From Acinetobacter sp. B51(2017) (lineage in GTDB: Bacteria > Pseudomonadota > Gammaproteobacteria > Pseudomonadales > Moraxellaceae), in NCBI RefSeq assembly GCF_003711395.1, contig NZ_PJRJ01000031.1:1-32467 (forward strand): a DNA stretch of 32,467 nucleotides. Reading direction: 5' to 3'. Below, piece by piece: positions 7,348 to 14,534 of this stretch. Numbering within the stretch: the stretch's first letter is position 1; each line of letters starts with the position of its first letter. Under the pieces are notes generated by a model. The model was not told the origin of the DNA and did not search any database. It saw only the letters and a program-made list of their open reading frames with translations. A program made the position numbers and the translations under genes.

Positions 7348-10300
7348 ATGGCTAAACGTACAGACATTAAAAGCATCTTAATTCTAGGTGCGGGTCCAAT
7401 TGTGATTGGTCAGGCGTGTGAGTTCGATTACTCAGGCGCACAAGCATGTAAAGCACTTCGTGAAGAAGGCTACCGTGTTATTTTGGTGAACTCTAACCCA
7501 GCGACCATTATGACTGACCCTGCAATGGCAGATGCAACGTATATCGAACCGATTACGTGGCAGACTGTTGCAGCGATCATTGAGAAAGAACGCCCAGATG
7601 CAGTTCTTCCAACAATGGGTGGTCAAACTGCATTGAACTGTGCCCTTGCCCTTGATGAGCACGGCATTTTAGAAAAATACAATGTTGAATTGATCGGCGC
7701 GACCAAAGAAGCAATCGAAAAAGCTGAAGACCGCAAACTCTTCGACGAAGCGATGCGTAAAATTGGTCTTGAATGTCCAAAGGCTGACATCGCTGAGTCA
7801 ATGGAAGAAGCTTTAGAAATTCAAGCGCGCTTCGGTTTCCCTGTGATCATTCGTCCATCATTCACAATGGGTGGTTCAGGTGGCGGTATCGCGTATAACA
7901 AAGAAGAATTCATTGAAATCTGTGAACGCGGTTTCGATCTTTCTCCAACCAAACAGTTATTGATTGATGAATCTTTAATTGGTTGGAAAGAGTACGAAAT
8001 GGAAGTTGTTCGTGACAAAAACGACAACTGTATCATCGTATGTACCATCGAAAACTTCGACCCAATGGGCGTACACACAGGTGACTCAATCACTGTTGCA
8101 CCTGCGCAAACATTGACAGACAAAGAATTCCAACTTTTACGTAATGCATCTTTAGCTGTACTGCGTGAAATTGGTGTAGAAACAGGCGGCTCTAACGTTC
8201 AGTTCGGTATTTGCCCGAAAACTGGTCGTATGGTCGTGATCGAGATGAACCCGCGTGTTTCTCGTTCTTCTGCCCTAGCATCTAAAGCAACTGGTTTCCC
8301 AATTGCGAAAATTGCAGCGAAATTGGCTGTAGGTTACACGCTTGATGAGTTGAAAAATGACATCACTGGCGGTACAACACCTGCATCATTCGAACCTGCA
8401 ATTGACTACGTTGTTACCAAGATTCCTCGTTTCAACTTCGAGAAATTCGCTCAAGCTGACGCAACGCTTACAACTCAGATGAAATCTGTCGGTGAAGTGA
8501 TGGCGATTGGTCGTAACTTCCAAGAGTCTATGCAAAAAGCGCTTCGTGGTCTTGAAGTGGGTGCTTGCGGCTTTGACGAAAAAATCGAAGTGGGCACTGA
8601 AGGCGCGCGTGAGAAAATCTTACAAGAGCTTAAAGTTCCAGGTCCTGAGCGTATTTGGTACGTGGGCGATGCATTCCGTCACGGTTTCACCCTAGACGAA
8701 GTATTTGCTGCGACAAATATCGACCGTTGGTTCTTGATCCAAATCGAAGACATCATCAAAACTGAAAACCAAATCAAAACTTTAGGTTTTGGTGATTTGA
8801 ATGCGGACAACATCCGTTCATTCAAACGTAAAGGTTTATCAGATCTTCGCATTGCGAACTTGATGGGCATTTCACAAAAACAATTCCGTAAACACCGTTG
8901 GAACTTGGGCGTAACGCCAGTTTACAAACGTGTCGATACATGTGCGGCAGAATTCGAATCTGATACAGCGTACATGTACTCAACTTACGATGAAGAATGT
9001 GAAGCGAACCCGTCTGCAAAAGACAAGATCATGGTGATCGGTGGTGGTCCTAACCGTATTGGTCAAGGTATCGAGTTCGATTACTGCTGTGTACACGCGG
9101 CGCTTGCAATGCGTGAAGACGGCTACGAAACCATCATGGTGAACTGTAACCCTGAAACGGTTTCTACCGACTACGACACATCAGATCGTTTGTACTTCGA
9201 ACCAATTACACTTGAAGACGTGTTAGAAATCGTACGTATCGAGAAGCCTAAAGGCATCATCGTGCAGTACGGTGGTCAAACGCCGCTTAAATTGGCTCGT
9301 GCTTTAGAAGAAGCAGGTGCACCAATCATCGGTACATCTCCTGACGCAATTGACCGTGCAGAAGACCGTGAACGTTTCCAACAAATGATTCAACGTCTAC
9401 AACTTCGTCAACCAAACAACAGCATCGTAAAATCTGCTGAAGAAGGTATGGCTGAAGCTGCGAAAGTTGGCTACCCACTTGTGGTACGTCCATCTTACGT
9501 TCTTGGTGGTCGTGCGATGGAAATCGTGTACAACGACGAAGAATTAAAACGCTACTTACGTGATGCGGTTCAAGCATCTAACGAAGCGCCTGTTCTTCTT
9601 GACCGCTTCTTAGATGACGCGATTGAAGTTGACGTTGACTGTGTATCTGACGGTAAAGACGTGGTGATCGGCGGTATCATGCAGCACATCGAACAAGCAG
9701 GTATTCACTCAGGTGACTCAGCATGTTCTATTCCGCCTTATTCTCTATCTCAAGAGATTCAAGATGAAATGCGTCGTCAAACTGTTGCAATGGCAAAAGA
9801 GCTTGGCGTAATCGGTTTGATGAACGTTCAGTTTGCGGTTAAAGGCAACGACGTTTACATCTTAGAAGTGAACCCACGCGCATCACGTACTGTGCCGTTT
9901 GTTTCTAAATGTATCGGTGAATCTTTAGCGAAAGTGGCTGCACGTTGTATGGCAGGTCAATCTCTAGAATCTCAAGGCTTCACTTCAGAGATCATCCCTG
10001 AGCACTTCTCTGTAAAAGAAGCAGTGTTCCCATTCAACAAGTTCCCTGGCGTTGACCCAATTCTTGGACCTGAGATGAAATCTACAGGTGAAGTGATGGG
10101 TGTTGGTAAAACATTTGGTGAAGCGTTCTATAAAGCCGTTCTTGGTGCAAACGAACGTTTACCAGGTTTACCGACTGAAGGCGAAATCAAACATGCTTTC
10201 ATCTCTGTTCGTGACTCAGACAAGCCACGCGCAGCAGGTATTGCGAAGCAATTGATTGACCTAGGCTTCAAGATTCTTGCAACTGATGGTACATTTAAAG

Positions 10301-10578
10301 TACTTAGCGATGCGGGTCTTGAATGTGAACGCGTGAATAAAGTCACTGAAGGTCGTCCTAACATTGTGGACCGTATCAAAAACGGCGAAATCCACCTTGT
10401 GATTAATACGACTGAAGGTAAAAAGGCTCAAGAGGATTCATTCTCAATCCGTCGTTCAGCGCTTCAAGGTAAGGTGTATAACACAACAACCTTGAATGGT
10501 GCAGACGCAGTATGCCAAGCTTTAGCCATTAAATTACCAATGGACGTATACCGTTTACAAGACCTAACCAAAGGTTAA
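7348..10578 (+). CDS. carB: Carbamoyl-phosphate synthase large subunit
   Basis: Makes carbamoyl phosphate from bicarbonate, CarA-derived ammonia and two ATP. The 1076-aa product has the full duplicated architecture: a first ATP-grasp half ([17 protein letters not shown] near the start; [12 protein letters not shown]), an oligomerisation segment (about 404–550), a second ATP-grasp half ([31 protein letters not shown]) and a C-terminal MGS-like allosteric domain (about 940–1076), where ornithine and UMP act in the E. coli enzyme. Length matches the E. coli enzyme (1073). AAGGAA precedes the ATG by 5 bp. It is closed by a strong terminator at 10593. Confidence 0.98.
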   Translation: MAKRTDIKSILILGAGPIVIGQACEFDYSGAQACKALREEGYRVILVNSNPATIMTDPAMADATYIEPITWQTVAAIIEKERPDAVLPTMGGQTALNCALALDEHGILEKYNVELIGATKEAIEKAEDRKLFDEAMRKIGLECPKADIAESMEEALEIQARFGFPVIIRPSFTMGGSGGGIAYNKEEFIEICERGFDLSPTKQLLIDESLIGWKEYEMEVVRDKNDNCIIVCTIENFDPMGVHTGDSITVAPAQTLTDKEFQLLRNASLAVLREIGVETGGSNVQFGICPKTGRMVVIEMNPRVSRSSALASKATGFPIAKIAAKLAVGYTLDELKNDITGGTTPASFEPAIDYVVTKIPRFNFEKFAQADATLTTQMKSVGEVMAIGRNFQESMQKALRGLEVGACGFDEKIEVGTEGAREKILQELKVPGPERIWYVGDAFRHGFTLDEVFAATNIDRWFLIQIEDIIKTENQIKTLGFGDLNADNIRSFKRKGLSDLRIANLMGISQKQFRKHRWNLGVTPVYKRVDTCAAEFESDTAYMYSTYDEECEANPSAKDKIMVIGGGPNRIGQGIEFDYCCVHAALAMREDGYETIMVNCNPETVSTDYDTSDRLYFEPITLEDVLEIVRIEKPKGIIVQYGGQTPLKLARALEEAGAPIIGTSPDAIDRAEDRERFQQMIQRLQLRQPNNSIVKSAEEGMAEAAKVGYPLVVRPSYVLGGRAMEIVYNDEELKRYLRDAVQASNEAPVLLDRFLDDAIEVDVDCVSDGKDVVIGGIMQHIEQAGIHSGDSACSIPPYSLSQEIQDEMRRQTVAMAKELGVIGLMNVQFAVKGNDVYILEVNPRASRTVPFVSKCIGESLAKVAARCMAGQSLESQGFTSEIIPEHFSVKEAVFPFNKFPGVDPILGPEMKSTGEVMGVGKTFGEAFYKAVLGANERLPGLPTEGEIKHAFISVRDSDKPRAAGIAKQLIDLGFKILATDGTFKVLSDAGLECERVNKVTEGRPNIVDRIKNGEIHLVINTTEGKKAQEDSFSIRRSALQGKVYNTTTLNGADAVCQALAIKLPMDVYRLQDLTKG

Positions 10579-10592
10579 TTTATTTCCCGAGA

Positions 10593-10625
10593 AGTCCCGC
10601 TGCCTCTTGGTGGCGGGGCTTTTTT
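10593..10625 (+). terminator. Intrinsic terminator of carAB
   Basis: AGTCCCGC (10593–10600) pairs with GCGGGGCT (10613–10620, one G·U), followed by a T tract. It lies 15 bp after the carB stop. Confidence 0.85.
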
Positions 10626-10670
10626 ATTTTTTAGACCGGTATTTTTTATACTTAATTTTGAGGGACAACT

Positions 10671-11147
10671 ATGCAACGTTATCCTATGACTCCTGAAGGC
10701 AAAGTTGCCTTAGAGAAAGAATTACATCAGCTAAAAAGTGTTGAACGTCCGCGTATCATTGCAGCCATTGCTGAAGCGCGTGAACACGGCGATTTAAAAG
10801 AAAATGCAGAATACCATGCAGCGCGTGAGCAACAAGGTTTCTGTGAAGGTCGTATTCAAGACATCGAAGGTAAACTTGGTGCTTGCCAAGTGATTGATGT
10901 TAAAACACTTGAGCAAAATGGTCGCGTGGTTTTTGGTGTTACAGTGACGATTGAAAACTTAGACACCGAAGAGCAAAAGACCTATAAGATTGTAGGTGAT
11001 GACGAAGCAGACTTTAAGATCAATAAGATCTCAGTAAACTCGCCAATCGCGCGTGGTTTATTAGGTAAAAATGAAGGCGATGATGTAAAAATCGTAACGC
11101 CACAAGGCGAAGTAGAATACGAGATTTCTAAAGTTGAATATCTTTAA
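10671..11147 (+). CDS. greA: Transcription elongation factor GreA
   Basis: Binds the secondary channel of RNA polymerase and stimulates cleavage of backtracked RNA. The 158-aa product has the usual length, an N-terminal coiled coil whose tip carries the acidic pair Asp41 and Glu44 in [15 protein letters not shown] (41–55), and a C-terminal FKBP-like domain ending [16 protein letters not shown] and the final strand [17 protein letters not shown] lies just before the ATG. It is separated from carB by a terminator and followed by its own, so it is probably monocistronic; carAB–greA adjacency is common in gammaproteobacteria. Confidence 0.97.
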   Translation: MQRYPMTPEGKVALEKELHQLKSVERPRIIAAIAEAREHGDLKENAEYHAAREQQGFCEGRIQDIEGKLGACQVIDVKTLEQNGRVVFGVTVTIENLDTEEQKTYKIVGDDEADFKINKISVNSPIARGLLGKNEGDDVKIVTPQGEVEYEISKVEYL

Positions 11148-11173
11148 TTTCTAAAGCCTGTTGCTGCACAAAG

Positions 11174-11195
11174 CCCCTCTATTGAGGGGTTTTTT
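11174..11195 (+). terminator. Intrinsic terminator of greA
   Basis: CCCCTC (11174–11179) pairs with GAGGGG (11184–11189) around TATT, followed by six T residues. Confidence 0.85.
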
Positions 11196-11224
11196 AGTAT
11201 TCTACTTTGGTCAATCTCCCCATA

Positions 11225-11245
11225 CCCCTCTTTTCCAAAGAGGAG
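11225..11245. repeat. C-rich inverted repeat, related to the pair at 23628–23672
   Basis: CCTCTTT (11227–11233) is exactly inverted as AAAGAGG (11237–11243) with a 3-nt loop, preceded by further C. The pattern (a C run, CTTTT, two to four bases, AAAGAGG, GCTT) recurs in the second hairpin of the sucB–lpd gap. I take both as copies of a dispersed intergenic repeat of this genome. Confidence 0.45.
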
Positions 11246-11256
11246 CTTAATTACGT

Positions 11257-11262
11257 TATAAT
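11257..11262 (+). promoter_or_regulatory. Possible -10 element for the CatB-like gene
   Basis: Perfect TATAAT, 28 bp before the start codon at 11291. The 17-bp-spaced hexamer TCCAAA (11234–11239) is a poor -35 and falls inside the inverted repeat. The implied 5' leader is about 20 nt and has no visible Shine–Dalgarno sequence. Confidence 0.45.
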
Positions 11263-11290
11263 TGTGTGACCTCATCAACCTCTTTTTCTT

Positions 11291-11917
11291 ATGTCTGAAA
11301 AGCTGATCAACTCTCCTGTTAACCATTGGTGCGAGTTCGAATTTATTTCTAAAACGGTAAAAAATCCGAATATCCATATCAAAGGCAATTATAGTTATTA
11401 CTCAGCCTATTGGGATCAAGGTTTTGAGCGTTGTGTCGTGCGTTATTTACATGATAAGCCATCTAGCCCCGAACGCCCGATTGATCAGCTCTATATTGGC
11501 AACTTCGTCTGTTTTGGCGCGGAATGTGTAATTATGATGGGTGGCAACCAATTACACCGTACTGATTGGATTTCGGCTTTTCCGTTTGATACCCGTAGTT
11601 TTGTACCTGCTGGCGATACCGTCATTGGCGATGGTTGTTGGATTGGTAGTCGTGCCATGATTATGCAAGGTGTAACGCTGGGTGAAGGTGCTGTGGTTGC
11701 TACAGGTGCTATTGTGACTAAAGATGTGCCACCTTATGCTGTAGTGGGTGGCGTACCTGCGAAAATTATTAAATATCGCTTTCCTGAAGAAGAGATCAAA
11801 AAACTGCTTGCCCTTAAAATTTATGATTTAGATGAAAAGCAGTTTTTAAAAATGCGTGAACAGTTGCAGACGGATAATACTAAAGAAATAGAAATAATTA
11901 TAAAAAAAAATATATAA
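11291..11917 (+). CDS. CatB/Vat-type xenobiotic O-acetyltransferase
   Basis: A left-handed beta-helix (hexapeptide repeat) acetyltransferase using acetyl-CoA, cytosolic and trimeric in this family. The 208-aa product matches the CatB layout: [17 protein letters not shown] (25–41), the catalytic-His loop [12 protein letters not shown] with His89 (82–93), the hexapeptide coils from [20 protein letters not shown] onward, and [14 protein letters not shown]. Family members acetylate chloramphenicol or streptogramin A, but many chromosomal homologues have no proven drug substrate, so resistance should not be assumed. The C-terminal tail is Lys/Ile-rich and is encoded across an A9 run near the stop. 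No Shine–Dalgarno is visible. It stands between greA and the SLATT cassette at the edge of the accessory patch. Confidence 0.88.
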   Translation: MSEKLINSPVNHWCEFEFISKTVKNPNIHIKGNYSYYSAYWDQGFERCVVRYLHDKPSSPERPIDQLYIGNFVCFGAECVIMMGGNQLHRTDWISAFPFDTRSFVPAGDTVIGDGCWIGSRAMIMQGVTLGEGAVVATGAIVTKDVPPYAVVGGVPAKIIKYRFPEEEIKKLLALKIYDLDEKQFLKMREQLQTDNTKEIEIIIKKNI

Positions 11918-11950
11918 TGACATAATTTCTATAGTAAAATTTAATAAATT

Positions 11951-12490
11951 ATGCATTCCTGCTTAGAAAAAAAACTATTCGATACATTTGGCACAGCTCG
12001 GATTTTCGAAAAACGAGTCAAGAAGTATGCTCTGTTAACTAAGCTTCTCAGTTTTTTGGGTCTAGCCATACCAACTATAATTGGCTTGGTATATTTAGCT
12101 ATAGGGACCATAAGTAATGATCTCAAATCGTTGGCATTGATTTTAGGGGCAATTCAAATACTATGTTTTCTATGGTCAATTATTGATAAGTGGGACGATA
12201 AACACCACTATTCTATTAAGGCTCTTCAACGTCAAGATGAATTATTTACCGAACTTGATAATCTTGCTCAGCAGGATGAAAATTTTCAAGATGTATTCAA
12301 TAGATTATTGGAAAAAGATAAACGGTATAAGCAAGAAGATATTTCACAATCTATATCCGATGAAGAAATACGCTATGGTACGAGAAAAGCACTTTATAGA
12401 TTCCAGCTTCAATGCAAAATTTGCAATGAGATCCCACAAACTGAAAAGCCAGCCAAAGACAAAAAGTGTGATAGTTGTGCTAATTTTTAA
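11951..12490 (+). CDS. Two-TM SLATT-type protein with C-terminal CxxC…CxxC ('mobilome' family)
   Basis: A 179-aa protein with a short cytosolic N-terminus (GTARIFEKRVKKY, 14–26), two closely spaced TM helices (about 31–51 and 60–78), then WDDKHHYS (81–88), a long helical region, ISDEEIRYGTRKAL (135–148) and two CxxC pairs (Cys155/158 and Cys173/176). This order matches the NCBI 'mobilome CxxCx(11)CxxC' proteins within the SLATT group, which Burroughs and colleagues proposed as pore-forming effectors in nucleotide-signalled immunity. Here the pairs are 14 rather than 11 residues apart. No nucleotidyltransferase or SLOG gene is adjacent. An in-frame stop at 11945 makes this the first possible ATG. 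The DNA is visibly more AT-rich than its neighbours, suggesting acquisition. A 57-aa gene follows after 9 bp. Function is not proven. Confidence 0.78.
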   Translation: MHSCLEKKLFDTFGTARIFEKRVKKYALLTKLLSFLGLAIPTIIGLVYLAIGTISNDLKSLALILGAIQILCFLWSIIDKWDDKHHYSIKALQRQDELFTELDNLAQQDENFQDVFNRLLEKDKRYKQEDISQSISDEEIRYGTRKALYRFQLQCKICNEIPQTEKPAKDKKCDSCANF

Positions 12491-12499
12491 GGATATGTA

Positions 12500-12673
12500 A
12501 TGAATAATGTAGAAACAATTTTAAAAGCTATCCAGCAACTACCCCGTCAAGATCAAGCTAGAATTTCAAAGATGTTAAATATAGTGCATCAAGATATACA
12601 TACAAGATCAAACCCTCAAGCATTAGATCTTGGACCATTTCGAAGAGGTAGATGCCCTCATTGTGGAAAATAA
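12500..12673 (+). CDS. 57-aa protein with C-terminal CPHCGK, paired with the SLATT gene
   Basis: ATG at 12500, stop TAA at 12671–12673, preceded by AAGGA (9 bases upstream), a better ribosome binding site than the gene before it has. The product begins MNNVETILKAIQQLPRQDQA, a probable amphipathic helix, continues with a second short helix (ARISKMLNIVHQDI) and ends in a basic stretch FRRGRCPHCGK, half of a zinc ribbon. It starts 9 bp after the SLATT stop, and a strong terminator follows at 12707, so the two form an operon. A single CxxC suggests metal binding by dimerisation or together with the CxxC pairs of its partner. I do not recognise the family; a cognate regulator or antitoxin is speculation. 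Confidence 0.65.
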   Translation: MNNVETILKAIQQLPRQDQARISKMLNIVHQDIHTRSNPQALDLGPFRRGRCPHCGK

Positions 12674-12706
12674 TCCTTTTCTCTTGAAATTCAAACCTAA
12701 TGTAAT

Positions 12707-12735
12707 AAAAACCACTCTAGTTGAGTGGTTTTTTT
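12707..12735 (+). terminator. Intrinsic terminator of the SLATT cassette
   Basis: ACCACTC (12711–12717) pairs with GAGTGGT (12723–12729) around TAGTT, followed by seven T residues; an A run precedes it, so weak leftward action is also possible. Confidence 0.85.
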
Positions 12736-12836
12736 AGAAAACATAGATGATGAATAAATATAGGCCTCTTTACCCTAAATCTTCCCCATTAGAAGAATTC
12801 CCAACTCTCTTTAATAATTTTACTGGTTCATCTTTT

Positions 12837-13016
12837 TTATATGTAATGTCTTAATTCTTGGATAAATTTCTTAAATGCTAAAACCGCACCACATTGCAAG
12901 CGATCTACATAATTAGTGAGCTGTTCGCCTAAACGCTGACGCCCCCAAAGATCACCCTGCCAAGCTGTAAAATCATGTTCAAAATTATCGCGTTGCCAAT
13001 TTAATTGTTCAGACAT
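12837..13016 (-). pseudogene. Remnant of a KAP-family P-loop NTPase gene
   Basis: The frame begins ATG at 13016 (an upstream ATG at 13037 is less likely) and encodes about 59 residues. The first ~45 (MSEQLNWQRDNFEHDF, then WQGDLWGRQRLGEQLTNYVDR and CGAVLA) match what I know of the N-terminus of KAP NTPases, where the next residues should lead into the Walker A motif. Instead the frame runs FKKFIQELRHYI and stops. No Walker A, TM hairpin or Walker B is present in the window. Either a large internal deletion joined the two ends or the 3' part was replaced. KAP NTPases are membrane-associated and often plasmid- or defence-linked. The family call rests on memory of N-terminal sequence, without an alignment. 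Confidence 0.55.
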
Positions 13017-13119
13017 ATTGTTATAAATAAAAAACAAAACATGATTTTAACTGAGATCACCTACTACAACCTACAAGATCTTGCTAAGTTAGAGGCTCCT
13101 GTCTAAAAGGATAAAGACG

Positions 13120-13470
13120 ATGCATAAACTTCTATTCACTACTGTGTTATGTAGTTTAAGTCTTGCAAGCTTTGCTGGCAGTCGTATGCCACAACCTGCT
13201 TCAGTCGCAACTGTACATGTAGAAATTGCCAAAGGCTTTAGCACTATACAATGCCAGCAATATCCAACCCAGCAACAAAAACTTGATGAACTGCATAAAC
13301 AACTCAAATCTGCCAATATCATGACCTATAACGCACGCATCACTGATGATGGTCGTATGTATCCTGCGGTGTGTGGTGGTCAAATGGGGCATTTGGCGAT
13401 ATTTAAAATTGCCGAAAAAGATTTAAAAAGTGCGCAACAACTAGGCTTTGTCCGCTCTCCAATACACTAA
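13120..13470 (+). CDS. Small secreted protein of unknown function
   Basis: A 116-aa product with a clear Sec signal peptide (basic MHK, hydrophobic LLFTTVLCSLSLASF, likely cut after about residue 19–20). The mature part has two cysteines (Cys45 and Cys85) that could form a disulfide in the periplasm. Notable segments are QCQQYPTQQQKLDELHKQL, DDGRMYPAVCGGQMG and a C-terminal EKDLKSAQQLGFV, which resembles small Acinetobacter periplasmic proteins of unknown role. I do not recognise a named family. AAGGA lies 8 bases before the ATG, and a terminator follows at once, so it is a single-gene unit, divergent from the KAP remnant. Confidence 0.8.
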   Translation: MHKLLFTTVLCSLSLASFAGSRMPQPASVATVHVEIAKGFSTIQCQQYPTQQQKLDELHKQLKSANIMTYNARITDDGRMYPAVCGGQMGHLAIFKIAEKDLKSAQQLGFVRSPIH

Positions 13471-13476
13471 ACACCT

Positions 13477-13496
13477 GCACCTTCGGGTGCTTTTTT
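13477..13496 (+). terminator. Intrinsic terminator of the small secreted protein gene
   Basis: GCACC-TTCG-GGTGC (13477–13490), a very stable tetraloop hairpin, followed by six T residues. Confidence 0.85.
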
Positions 13497-13677
13497 AAGG
13501 CTGGGTATCGAAAAACTATGTTGATTTTAAAGCTCAACTTGACTGCTTTTATTCACTTTTTCTAGGTGGATAATGCTGCAATTGACCAAGTTTATCCCTA
13601 TGAATTTACTTGGTTTTATTCTATTTAATTTTCAGTTAAGATCAATAAACAAACAAAGCAACTATAAGGAAAATAAC

Positions 13678-14124
13678 ATGACCTATCAACATATTCTTGT
13701 CCCTATCGATGGTTCAGATACCTCATTGGCTGCAGTCGATAAAGCGGCTGAGTTTGCCAAAGCGTTTAATGCCAAAATTACTGTGGTACAAGTGATGGCG
13801 CTTGATCCTTATATCGCTGCTGAATATATTTCTGCCGCGCAAACCAATGACATGATTGAACGGGCGCGTCGTGCCATTTTAGATGATTTAGCAACAGCAA
13901 AAACTAAATTTGCTGAATTAGGGGTAGAAGTTGAAACCAAACTATTAGAGGGTCAAGTGGTGCACCGTGAATTGGTACAAGCAGCACAAGATTTAGCTGC
14001 TGACTTAATTATTATAGGTTCACATGGTCGTACTGGGCTTAAAAAATTGTTCTTAGGTAGCGTGGCGCAAAATGTATTAAATGATGTGCAAATTCCAGTA
14101 TTGGTAGTACGCCATCCTCAATAG
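13678..14124 (+). CDS. Universal stress protein, UspA family
   Basis: A 148-aa single-domain Usp protein, cytosolic, usually dimeric and ATP-binding in this subtype. The N-terminal strand is HILVPIDGSDTS (5–16), and the nucleotide-binding signature GSHGRTGLKKLFLGSVA (114–130) fits G-2x-G-9x-G-S/T, followed by the final strand PVLVVRHPQ. The frame is open further upstream to 13573, but I chose ATG 13678 because AAGGA lies 7 bases before it and the upstream residues do not belong to the family. It stands alone between two terminators. Usp proteins respond to starvation and stress; the specific role here is unknown. Confidence 0.95.
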   Translation: MTYQHILVPIDGSDTSLAAVDKAAEFAKAFNAKITVVQVMALDPYIAAEYISAAQTNDMIERARRAILDDLATAKTKFAELGVEVETKLLEGQVVHRELVQAAQDLAADLIIIGSHGRTGLKKLFLGSVAQNVLNDVQIPVLVVRHPQ

Positions 14125-14144
14125 GCTTTGCTTTCCTCAACAGC

Positions 14145-14173
14145 ACTTCCCACAGCAAGCTGTGGGAAGTTTT
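14145..14173 (+). terminator. Intrinsic terminator of the usp gene
   Basis: ACTTCCCACAG (14145–14155) pairs perfectly with CTGTGGGAAGT (14160–14170) around CAAG, followed by a short T tract. It overlaps the 3' end of the convergent ATL gene. Confidence 0.75.
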
Positions 14174-14486
14174 AAAACTGCCAAGCATAATGTTTTAAAT
14201 TAACCCGATTATTTTCAACGACAATTCCCTCTTGTGTTAATAACTCGCACTGAAGGTTTTGTCCTTGCGCTGATGATTGCGTGCGAATCTTACCGCTATG
14301 ATTCACCACCCGATGCCATGGAATCTCACTACTTGCATCTAAATGTTTAAGCACATAACCTACCAAACGCGCATGTTTGGCTAAACCAGCAAGACGTGCA
14401 ACTTGCCCATAACTCGCAACTTTTCCATAAGGGATTTGTGCGACCACAGTTAAAATAAGGGGCGCAAGTTCATTGTGAATTGGCAT
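14172..14486 (-). CDS. Alkyltransferase-like protein (MGMT fold, catalytic Cys replaced by Trp)
   Basis: A 104-aa protein with the C-terminal DNA-binding domain of O6-alkylguanine-DNA alkyltransferases: IPYGKVASYGQVARLAG (18–34, with the nucleotide-flipping Tyr26), the arginine finger region HARLVGYVL (Arg40) and IPWHRVVNHSGKI (55–67). The PCHRV motif of true alkyltransferases reads PWHRV here, with Trp57 in place of Cys, which defines ATL proteins (E. coli YbaZ/Atl). They bind O6-alkylguanine lesions without repairing them and hand them to nucleotide excision repair. GGAG precedes the start. It follows the antiporter gene but is separated from it by a terminator. Confidence 0.93.
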   Translation of the reverse strand: MPIHNELAPLILTVVAQIPYGKVASYGQVARLAGLAKHARLVGYVLKHLDASSEIPWHRVVNHSGKIRTQSSAQGQNLQCELLTQEGIVVENNRVNLKHYAWQF

Positions 14487-14497
14487 TTGTTCTCCAT

Positions 14498-14526
14498 AAA
14501 AAAACAGCCACTACAGTGACTGTTTT
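14498..14526 (-). terminator. Intrinsic terminator of the antiporter gene
   Basis: Read leftward, AAAACAG (14526–14520) and CAC/GTG pair with CTGTTTT (14507–14501) with one mismatch and a 4-nt loop, followed by seven T residues on the minus strand (A run 14498–14504). Confidence 0.8.
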
Positions 14527-14534
14527 ATCGTTGC

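Noticed and set aside
12183..12500. Open frame overlapping the SLATT gene in another phase
   Set aside because: It overlaps a better-supported gene, has no ribosome binding site, and its translation looks non-protein-like.
13573..13677. Upstream extension of the usp gene by 35 codons
   Set aside because: The ATG at 13678 has AAGGA at good spacing and begins with the conserved Usp strand; the extension is unlike the family.
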